Origin: an uncultured bacterium
GTDB taxonomy: Bacteria > Actinomycetota > Coriobacteriia > Coriobacteriales > Coriobacteriaceae
Assembly (NCBI GenBank): GCA_905214905.1
Contig: CAJMNK010000062.1
Location: forward strand, 1 to 11,964
DNA: 11,964 nucleotides
Reading direction: 5' to 3'
Position 1 is the stretch's first letter, and every line of letters begins with the position of its first letter. The position numbers and the translations under genes were made by a program. The notes beneath the pieces were generated by a model. The model did no database searches. It worked only from the letters and a program-made list of their open reading frames with translations, and was not told the origin of the DNA. This document shows positions 1 to 5,509 of the stretch, one piece after another.

Positions 1-729
1 AAGCGGCTCGGGCGCAGACGCCTGCGCCCGCACGCCCGCCGGCTTCCCCGTCTCACCGGCGGGCACGACCTCGCCCGTCGTCTCCGCCGCGCGAACGGAC
101 GCACCTGCATTCGCGCCAGCGAACGGCGACACGACAATATCGGCCCGAGCGCGGTCGGACGCAATGTCAACCCCCTCAGGCGACTGTCCCGAAATCGGCA
201 TGTCGGAATAGAGCGCCACGCGCCCGCCCGAAAGCAGCCGCGCCGACACTCGCTTGATGGCCTCGGGATTCGAAACGGCGAGCCCCGCACAGCGCGCCCA
301 CGTATCCACCGCCCACACGCCGCGGACGTCGGTCGCCGTGGTGATGACGGGGATGGCCCCTGCCGCGCGTGCCACAGTTTGCGCAAGCTCGTTCGCACCG
401 CCCAAATGCCCCGACAAAAGCGGGACAGCAAAGCGCCCCGCCTCGTCGATCACCACAACCGCGGAATCGTTTGCCTTCGAGGCGACATGCGGCGCGATCG
501 CCCGCACGGCGATGCCCGCCGCGCCCACGAACAGGAGCGCGTCCGACGCTTCCCACGCGAGCGCCGTCCATGCGCGCAGGTCGGCCTTCCCCTCGCCGAA
601 CCCGCGCGAAACGGAAACGTCCCAGCCAGGGTCATCTTCACCTGTCTGCGCGCAATCGGAAAGCGCGCGTGCGGTGCGCTCCGCCAACGCATATCCCCTC
701 TCAGTGAACGCTATGCAGGAAACCCTCAT
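1..729 (-). CDS. cbiG: CbiG, cobalt-precorrin-5A hydrolase (partial, C-terminus outside the window)
   Basis: CbiG opens the delta-lactone of cobalt-precorrin-5A and releases acetaldehyde, which completes ring contraction in the anaerobic B12 pathway in the cytoplasm. The reading frame is open for 243 codons from an ATG at 729 to the left edge, so the C-terminal part is missing. Visible family marks are an N-terminal segment with FVGAAGIAVRAIAP (residues 67-80), the CbiG signature LLSGHLGGANELA (104-116) and PVITTATD (127-134). Residues about 205-243 are Ala/Gly/Pro-rich and look like the linker between the N-terminal and C-terminal CbiG domains. The ATG directly abuts the TAG of cbiL with no gap, which suggests translational coupling as the fourth gene of the cbi operon. 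Identification rests on motif recognition and context, which agree. Confidence 0.9.
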   Translation of the reverse strand, partial: MRVSCIAFTERGYALAERTARALSDCAQTGEDDPGWDVSVSRGFGEGKADLRAWTALAWEASDALLFVGAAGIAVRAIAPHVASKANDSAVVVIDEAGRFAVPLLSGHLGGANELAQTVARAAGAIPVITTATDVRGVWAVDTWARCAGLAVSNPEAIKRVSARLLSGGRVALYSDMPISGQSPEGVDIASDRARADIVVSPFAGANAGASVRAAETTGEVVPAGETGKPAGVRAQASAPEPL

Positions 730-1419
730 CTAGCGCACCACCATCGTCGAGAAGTAGCTGCCCCGATCGGGCACATCGTCGACCGAGCGGTACACGCGCT
801 CGCCCGGAAGCCCACAGTCCTCTACGAGCTCGGCACCGTCGAAGGCGCCCTCCTCGCGAAGGATGCGCTTCGTGTCCGCAAGCGAGCGGCGCGCCTTCAT
901 GACCACCTTCGTCCCCGGCCAGCCGAATGCGCGGCGCACGTCGTCGTAGCCGCCGGGCACGATGTGCAGAGGCGACGACATCTCGGGCGTGAGGTCGCGC
1001 TCGAGCGCTGCGGCGACCGCGCAGAAGCTCGGCACGCCGGGAATGGCGCGCGCCTCGAACCCGCAGGCGCGCACGTCGGGCGCTATGCGCTGGAAGGTGG
1101 CGTAGATGCTCGGGTCCCCCAGGTTCAGCAGCGCGACGTCGCGGACCGCATCCAGATGCACGACAAGCTCGCGAACAAGCGAGGCATGCTCGGCCGTGCG
1201 GCGCTCGGCGTCGCGCGTCATCGAGAATCGCACGGGGATCACCGTCTTGCCTGTAAGGTCGACGGCGCCGCGCACGATGTCGAGCGCGACCATGGCCCCG
1301 TCCGCCGTCTGCGGTGCGGCGATGACCGGACACGATTCGATTGTGCGGACGGCCTTGATCGTGAGCAGCTCGGGGTCGCCAGGCCCCGTGCCCACCCCGT
1401 ACAGCACGCCTTTACTCAT
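730..1419 (-). CDS. cbiL: CbiL, cobalt-factor II (precorrin-2) C20-methyltransferase
   Basis: CbiL uses S-adenosylmethionine to methylate C-20 of cobalt-factor II, the first methylation after cobalt insertion in the anaerobic route. The 229-residue product has the usual family length. It shows the tetrapyrrole-methylase fold: the N-terminal glycine loop GVGTGPGDPELLT (8-20), LLNLGDPSIYATF (97-109) and IPGVPSFCA (126-134), followed by PLHIVPGG (150-157). The NLGDPS(I/V)Y-TFQ plus IPGVPSF combination is typical of the CobI/CbiL branch. The frame is open further upstream, but the ATG at 1419 gives the proper family N-terminus and overlaps the end of cbiD by 8 bp (TATGAGTAA), a classic coupled start. 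Next in the operon is cbiG, with no gap. Confidence 0.95.
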   Translation of the reverse strand: MSKGVLYGVGTGPGDPELLTIKAVRTIESCPVIAAPQTADGAMVALDIVRGAVDLTGKTVIPVRFSMTRDAERRTAEHASLVRELVVHLDAVRDVALLNLGDPSIYATFQRIAPDVRACGFEARAIPGVPSFCAVAAALERDLTPEMSSPLHIVPGGYDDVRRAFGWPGTKVVMKARRSLADTKRILREEGAFDGAELVEDCGLPGERVYRSVDDVPDRGSYFSTMVVR

Positions 1420-2596
1420 ACGTAGCCCCCAATTCCCCGATAACTGCATCGGCGCCCGACGTGCGGAAAAGCTCTCGGCGCTCGGCGTCGAACACGACCG
1501 CGGCGATGTCGCATGCGCCCGCCGCGCGGCGGCGCAACCTGTCATCGATTGCCGCAGCGAGCGAGGCGCGCGCAGCGTCCCCCACGCCGGCGGCCTCGAT
1601 TACCTCGAGCGCCGCCGTGGTCGTGACCGACGACATGATCTCGCGCACGGTCTTCGCGCCAGCGCCGGCCAAGGCCGCGTGGGCGGCCAGAATCTCCGCG
1701 CGGCAGTCGGCGGTACGCGAATGGGTGTCCATGATGCCGCCCGCAACCTTCACCAGCTTGCCGATGTGTCCCACAAGAAGGACATTGGTAAATCCCTCGC
1801 GAACGCAGCAATCAATCGCATCGCCCACGAAGTTGGAGATGAAGACCACCGGCGCACCGTTTAGGTGGAAATGCCCCAAGATGAACTGCCCGCCGTAGTT
1901 GCCGGGCGTAAGCACGACTCCGCGTCGCCCCATAGCCGCATGCTGCCGGATCTCGAGCTCGATGCTGTCGCGCAAGGCAGCAAGGCTGCGCGGCTCGACG
2001 ATGCCCGTCGTGCCCAGGATGGAAATGCCGTCCTCTATCCCCAGGTGCGGGTTGAAAGTCTTTTCGGCAAGGGCAACACCCTCGGGTACCGAAATCGTCA
2101 CAGCAATATTTCCAGAAAAGCCGTGCGCGGCGCACACCTCGCGCACCGCCGAAGTGATCATCGCGCGCGGCGTCGCGTTGATGGCGGCCGCCCCCACCGG
2201 CTGCTCGAGCCCGGGCAACGTCACGCGCCCCACGCCCACGCCGCCATCGACGGAAACTTCCGATTCGCGCGCGGGCACGCCCTTGCTGCCCGCAGCGCCC
2301 GTGCCCGACCCCGCATGTTCCACGCGCGCGTACACGAGCACGCCGTCGGTCACATCGGCATCGTCGCCTGCGTCCTTTCGCACGGCGCACTGGGCGCACC
2401 CCTCGCCGATGCATGCGTCGACCACGTTCGCCTCGACGGGCAGCCCGCCGGGGGTGACGATCGACACGCGGCCGACGGGCTTTCGTGACAAGAGCATCTC
2501 GCAGGCCGCCTTCGCCGCGAGCGCGGCGCAGCTCCCCGTGGTGTAGCCGCAGCGCAGGCGGGTCGTCCCGGTATATATGTAGTGCTCGAAGGCCAC
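1412..2596 (-). CDS. cbiD: CbiD, cobalt-precorrin-5B C1-methyltransferase
   Basis: CbiD carries out the SAM-dependent C-1 methylation of cobalt-precorrin-5B after CbiG has opened the lactone. The protein is 394 residues from a GTG start at 2596, close to the family's usual length. It has the N-terminal CbiD signature GYTTGSCAA (17-25), then GAAAINATPRAMI, GISILGTTGIVEP, LTPGNYGGQF and LLVGHIGKLVKVAGGIMDTHSR, all in the expected CbiD order. The frame is open to 2764, but the extra N-terminus is low-complexity and overlaps cbiF. The GTG one base after the cbiF stop (TAG C GTG) places GYTTGSCAA at its usual distance from the start. A purine-rich GGAAGG lies somewhat far upstream, so translation is probably coupled to cbiF. 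Confidence 0.95.
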   Translation of the reverse strand: MAFEHYIYTGTTRLRCGYTTGSCAALAAKAACEMLLSRKPVGRVSIVTPGGLPVEANVVDACIGEGCAQCAVRKDAGDDADVTDGVLVYARVEHAGSGTGAAGSKGVPARESEVSVDGGVGVGRVTLPGLEQPVGAAAINATPRAMITSAVREVCAAHGFSGNIAVTISVPEGVALAEKTFNPHLGIEDGISILGTTGIVEPRSLAALRDSIELEIRQHAAMGRRGVVLTPGNYGGQFILGHFHLNGAPVVFISNFVGDAIDCCVREGFTNVLLVGHIGKLVKVAGGIMDTHSRTADCRAEILAAHAALAGAGAKTVREIMSSVTTTAALEVIEAAGVGDAARASLAAAIDDRLRRRAAGACDIAAVVFDAERRELFRTSGADAVIGELGATYE

Positions 2597-2597
2597 G

Positions 2598-3389
2598 CTA
2601 GCTGCTCGCCTTCCGATACCCTGTGGCAAACGAAGGGTCGTAAAGCTTGCTGCGCTCGTACGACTCCGCTTGCGCGCCGTTGTGCGCAAGCCCGCCGCGA
2701 GCTCCGAGCACGCGGCCCACCACCACGAGCGCCGTGCGGTCGATGCCCTCTCGCGCGCCCGCATCGGCGAGCGTGCCCACTGTGCATCGCACCACGCGCT
2801 CCTCAGGCCAGGTCGCCTTGTACACGAGCGCCGCCGGCTCGTCGGAGCTGCGGCCCGCGGCCAAAAGCTCGGCGGAAAGCTCGGCGAGCATACCCGAGCT
2901 CAGGAAGATGACCATAGTCGAGCCGCTTTCCGCCATGGTGCGCATGCCCTCGCCCGCGGGCATGGGGGTGCGCCCGGAAAGCCGCGTGATCACGACCGAC
3001 TGGCTGATTCCCGGCAGCGTGTATTCCTGGCGAAGCGCCGCCGCGGCACCGCAAAAGCTCGACACGCCGGGCACCACCTCGTAGTCCACGCCGCGCGCGT
3101 CGAGCGCGTCCATCTGCTCCTGGATGGCGCCGTACAGGCACGGGTCGCCCGTGTGCAGGCGCACCACTTCCTCGCCCCGCGCATCCGCCGCGCACATCAC
3201 GTCGAGCACTTCCTCCAAGGTCATGTGCGCGCTGTCGTAGACGACGCAGGATTCCTTGCACTCGGCGAGCAGCTCGGGGTTCACAAGGCTCCCCGCCCAA
3301 ACGACCACGTCGGCCGCGCGCAGAAGACGCGCCCCGCGCAGCGTGATAAGGTCGGCGGCGCCCGAACCTGCGCCAACGATATAAATCAT
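2598..3389 (-). CDS. cbiF: CbiF, cobalt-precorrin-4 C11-methyltransferase
   Basis: CbiF methylates C-11 of cobalt-precorrin-4 with SAM and is the first gene of the leftward cbi operon. The 263-residue product contains VVWAGSLVNPELL (29-41), HTGDPCLYGAIQEQMDALD (79-97), YEVVPGVSSF (103-112), TLPGISQSVVITR (124-136) with GRTPMP just after, and TMVIFLSSG (158-166). The AGSLVNPELL and GRTP(V/M)P pair separates CbiF/CobM from other corrin methylases. The start at 3389 is preceded by GGGAAGGGAAGG, a strong ribosome site. An upstream in-frame extension to 3533 is Leu/Arg/Ala-rich and unlike the family. The N-terminal loop reads GAGSGAADLIT rather than the more common GAGPGDP form. The C-terminal 35 residues or so form a hydrophilic tail. 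Confidence 0.95.
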   Translation of the reverse strand: MIYIVGAGSGAADLITLRGARLLRAADVVVWAGSLVNPELLAECKESCVVYDSAHMTLEEVLDVMCAADARGEEVVRLHTGDPCLYGAIQEQMDALDARGVDYEVVPGVSSFCGAAAALRQEYTLPGISQSVVITRLSGRTPMPAGEGMRTMAESGSTMVIFLSSGMLAELSAELLAAGRSSDEPAALVYKATWPEERVVRCTVGTLADAGAREGIDRTALVVVGRVLGARGGLAHNGAQAESYERSKLYDPSFATGYRKASS

Positions 3390-3538
3390 CCGAGCCTTCC
3401 CTTCCCGTTTCTCATCGCAACCGTTTACGCCGACCTTCGCGCAGCAGGCAAGACACGGCGCCCGCAGCGGCAATCGGCGCAAATACGTAGGCAGGAGGCG
3501 CAATGCCGCCCGCCCTGGCTTTGACACGCCCACAAACG
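3390..3538 (-). other. Leader of the cbi operon, no gene seen
   Basis: This stretch lies between the divergent promoter region and cbiF. It contains the cbiF ribosome site near 3395-3406 and short GC-rich inverted repeats, but no convincing ORF. I looked for a second cobalamin riboswitch on the minus strand and did not find one. There is a B12-box-like AAAGCCAGGG at about 3514-3523, but no matching upstream core. Confidence 0.5.
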
Positions 3539-3549
3539 CCCACTATCAT
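3521..3549 (+). promoter_or_regulatory. Sigma-70-type promoter of the riboswitch/uptake operon
   Basis: A perfect -35 hexamer TTGACA (3521-3526) is followed after exactly 17 bp by TATCAT (3544-3549), one mismatch from the consensus -10. Transcription would begin near 3556, ahead of the cobalamin riboswitch. No other rightward promoter of this quality is seen before cbiK. Confidence 0.8.
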
Positions 3550-3554
3550 AGTGG
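3540..3554. promoter_or_regulatory. 15-bp palindrome over the divergent -10 region (possible operator)
   Basis: The sequence CCACTATCATAGTGG is a perfect inverted repeat of 7-bp arms around one central base. It covers the rightward -10 (TATCAT, 3544-3549). Read on the minus strand it presents TATGAT (3545-3550), a possible leftward -10 for the cbi operon, although no good leftward -35 is seen. The position suits a repressor site. The binding protein is unknown, and the palindrome may partly reflect two back-to-back -10 boxes. Confidence 0.45.
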
Positions 3555-3595
3555 TAGTTTCGGCAACGAGCATATGACAATCGAATAAAAGGAAA

Positions 3596-3730
3596 TGACC
3601 GGCGCGGCGCCCACACAGCCCGCGCTGGCTTGCGGAGGGAACCAGGTGGGAATCCTGGGCAAGGGACATTACTGTGTAGGACGCGCGGGCGAACCGCCTC
3701 GCGCCCCAAGCCAGACTGCTTCGCCTTTTC
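3596..3730 (+). ncRNA. Cobalamin riboswitch aptamer
   Basis: The leader RNA carries the conserved cobalamin-riboswitch core: GAGGGAACCAGGTGGGAATC at 3635-3654, then CCTGG, and ACTGT at 3671-3675. The B12-box-like AAGCCAGACTGC lies at 3708-3719. The segment CCAGG-TGGGAAT-CCTGG forms the expected small hairpin. An 8-bp perfect helix, CTGGCTTG (3625-3632) with CAAGCCAG (3707-3714), closes the core, and GGCG (3601-3604) can pair with CGCC (3722-3725) as the outer stem. Binding of a corrinoid would turn down the downstream uptake operon. The outer ends are approximate. Confidence 0.9.
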
Positions 3731-3803
3731 CTCACGGCATCGCCGTGGCGTTATCTCCTTGTGAACCCCGAGGAGTGCGCTTCCCTTTCGAATGCAAGAA
3801 ACA

Positions 3804-3840
3804 GGCGCGCTATCCCTTTGAGGACGAGCGCGCTTTTCTT
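3804..3840 (+). terminator. Riboswitch-controlled intrinsic terminator in the cbiK leader
   Basis: GCGCGCT (3805-3811) pairs perfectly with AGCGCGC (3827-3833), and TTTTCTTT follows immediately. This is a GC-rich hairpin with a U-run about 75 bases past the aptamer and 60 bases before the cbiK start. It is the natural expression platform for transcriptional attenuation. A smaller hairpin CACGGC-ATC-GCCGTG (3733-3747) lies between aptamer and terminator and may take part in the switch. Confidence 0.7.
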
Positions 3841-3900
3841 TCGCTTGTGCCGATAAGCAACTGTCGCCGGGGGACCGGCAAACCGAGGAAAGGGAAAACC

Positions 3901-4827
3901 ATGTCCGACCAGATGTCACGCCGCGGCTTCATGGGCGCCGCAGCAACCGGAGCCGTCGCGCTCGCCGGATTCGCGCTCGCGGGCTGCTCCAGCACCTCCG
4001 CGAGTCCCGAGAAATCGAGCGAAAAGGAGAAGGCCGTGAAGCCGGTCATTCTCGTCACGAGCTTCGGCACGAGCTACAACGACTCGCGCCACATCACCAT
4101 CGGCGCCATCGAAGACGCTATCCGCGAGAAGTACTGGCAGGACTACGACATCCGCCGCGCCTTCACCGCGCAGATCATCATCGACAAACTGAAGAAGCGC
4201 GACGGCATCACGATCGACAACATGACCGAGGCGCTCGACCGCTGCGTGGAAGACGGCGTGAAGGAAATCGTCGTGCAGCCGACGCATCTCATGGCTGGCC
4301 TGGAATACGCCGACGTGAAAGACGAGCTCGACAAGTACGCCGACAAGTTCGACAAGATCTCGCTCGGCGACCCGCTGCTCACCTCCGACGACGACTACAA
4401 GAAGGTGGCCGCAGCCATTAAGGAGAACATGGCGTCCTTCGACGACGGCAAGACGGCGCTGTGCCTCATGGGCCACGGCACCGAAGCCGATTCCAACGCC
4501 GACTATGCTAAGATGCAGGAAGTGTTCAAGAACGAGGGCTTGACGCAGTTCTTCGTCGGCACCGTCGAGGCTGAACCGACCTGCGAGGATGTTATCGCCG
4601 CTGCGAGCGCCGCAGGGTACAAGAAGGCCGTGCTCGCGCCGTTCATGGTGGTCGCGGGCGACCACGCGAACAACGACATGGCAGACGAGACCGACCCCGA
4701 CAGCTGGGCTGCGAAGTTCGTGGCCGCCGGCTTCGAAGTGACGTGCCTGCTCCAGGGTCTGGGACAGAACGCCGCGGTCGACGACATCTACGTCTCGCAC
4801 GTGGACGACGCCATCGCCAAGCTGTAA
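3901..4827 (+). CDS. cbiK: CbiK-type sirohydrochlorin cobaltochelatase, exported lipoprotein form
   Basis: CbiK-family enzymes insert Co2+ into sirohydrochlorin without ATP. The 308-residue product starts at 3901 behind GAGGAAAGGG. The frame is open back to 3595, but that part is riboswitch. The N-terminus has a twin-arginine-like SRRGFMG (6-12), a hydrophobic stretch, and a lipobox ALAGC with Cys29, followed by a Ser/Glu/Lys linker. The mature domain starts at KPVILVTSFGTSY (47-59). Conserved metal-site histidines are visible as LMGHGT (His192) and VVAGDHANNDM (His255), matching the family's two catalytic His motifs. The protein should therefore act outside the membrane, as reported for the periplasmic CbiK of Desulfovibrio vulgaris. 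It heads an operon with a corrinoid-type importer, so a tetrapyrrole-binding or scavenging role is also possible. Confidence 0.88.
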   Translation: MSDQMSRRGFMGAAATGAVALAGFALAGCSSTSASPEKSSEKEKAVKPVILVTSFGTSYNDSRHITIGAIEDAIREKYWQDYDIRRAFTAQIIIDKLKKRDGITIDNMTEALDRCVEDGVKEIVVQPTHLMAGLEYADVKDELDKYADKFDKISLGDPLLTSDDDYKKVAAAIKENMASFDDGKTALCLMGHGTEADSNADYAKMQEVFKNEGLTQFFVGTVEAEPTCEDVIAAASAAGYKKAVLAPFMVVAGDHANNDMADETDPDSWAAKFVAAGFEVTCLLQGLGQNAAVDDIYVSHVDDAIAKL

Positions 4828-4836
4828 ACTCGCCGC

Positions 4837-4910
4837 GCACGGGGGCGCCGGTCGCGTCCCCGTGCAACGGGCATGCGCCTTCCCCGACCGACGGCGCATG
4901 CCCGTTGCAT
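4837..4910 (+). repeat. Intergenic inverted repeats after cbiK (mutually exclusive hairpins)
   Basis: A perfect inverted repeat, TGCAACGGGCATGCGCC (4863-4879) with its complement at 4893-4909, surrounds a 13-base loop. A second repeat, GCACGGGG (4837-4844) with CCCCGTGC (4858-4865), shares bases 4863-4865 with the first, so only one can form fully. There is no U-run after either, so they are not a standard terminator. They more likely stabilise or process the mRNA, or partly attenuate it between cbiK and the next gene. Confidence 0.6.
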
Positions 4911-4971
4911 TCGCATCCCGCCCGCCCACCGCACGGCGCGGGCGGTAGAAGCGATTGAAAGGAACCCCTCC

Positions 4972-5505
4972 ATGTTGAAGAAAACCCTCGTCTTCGCCCT
5001 GTCGGCGGCGCTTCTCGCGTTCTCGCTCGCCGGCTGCGCCGGAAATTCAAGCGACAGCGCAAAGGCAAGCAATACCGATTCCCAGGAAAAGACCGAGCAG
5101 GCGGCCGATGCGACCGAGGGCGCAAGCGCTGCCCCCATCACCGCCGACAAGGTGGCCGACGGCACCTATCCGATCACCGTAGATTCCAGCTCGAACATGT
5201 TCAGGATTGTGGACGCCCAGCTCATCGTGGAAAACGGCTCCATGCACTGCGTGATGACGCTTTCCGGCACGGGCTACGGCAAGCTCTTCATGGGCACGGG
5301 CGACGAGGCTGCCGCCGCGAGCGAGGCCGACTTCATCCCCTATGTGGAAAACGCGGAAGGCAAGTACACCTACGACGTGCCCGTTGATGCGCTCGACGAG
5401 GACACCGCCTGTGCCGCGTGGAGTATTAGAAAAGAGCAGTGGTACGACCGCACGCTTGTGTTCGAATCCGCCGGCGTCGATCTGCGCGCCGACGCACTGA
5501 AGTAA
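4972..5505 (+). CDS. Small lipoprotein with a NEAT-like beta domain, probable tetrapyrrole/corrinoid capture
   Basis: The 177-residue product starts at the ATG at 4972 behind GAAAGGAA. It has a Sec lipoprotein signal: MLKK, a hydrophobic core, and lipobox SLAGC with Cys22. Residues 23-60 are a Ser/Ala/Glu/Lys spacer. A single predicted beta-rich domain occupies about 64-166, with DGTYPITVDSSSNMFRI near its start, TLSGTGYGKLFMGTG (96-110), YDVPVDALDED (134-144) and WYDRTLVF (157-164). I do not know a characterised member. The same pattern recurs in residues 51-143 of the next protein. The serine-rich SSSNMF loop and the final WYDRTLVF strand resemble the layout of NEAT-type haem-binding domains, but that is an inference. 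It is followed after 4 bp by the binding-protein gene. Confidence 0.8.
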   Translation: MLKKTLVFALSAALLAFSLAGCAGNSSDSAKASNTDSQEKTEQAADATEGASAAPITADKVADGTYPITVDSSSNMFRIVDAQLIVENGSMHCVMTLSGTGYGKLFMGTGDEAAAASEADFIPYVENAEGKYTYDVPVDALDEDTACAAWSIRKEQWYDRTLVFESAGVDLRADALK

Positions 5506-5509
5506 CGCC

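Noticed and set aside
379..1425. 348-codon plus-strand frame across cbiG and cbiL
   Set aside because: It is antisense to two recognised cbi genes, has Arg/His/Ala-rich composition, and no domain is visible.
3511..3523. B12-box-like AAAGCCAGGGCG on the minus strand ahead of cbiF
   Set aside because: The cobalamin core (GGTG...AATCC...ACTGT) is absent upstream on that strand, and the segment overlaps the rightward -35 box.
3916..4929. 337-codon open frame antisense to cbiK
   Set aside because: It is a shadow of a well-supported gene, His/Val/Arg-rich with no family motifs, and crosses the intergenic hairpins.
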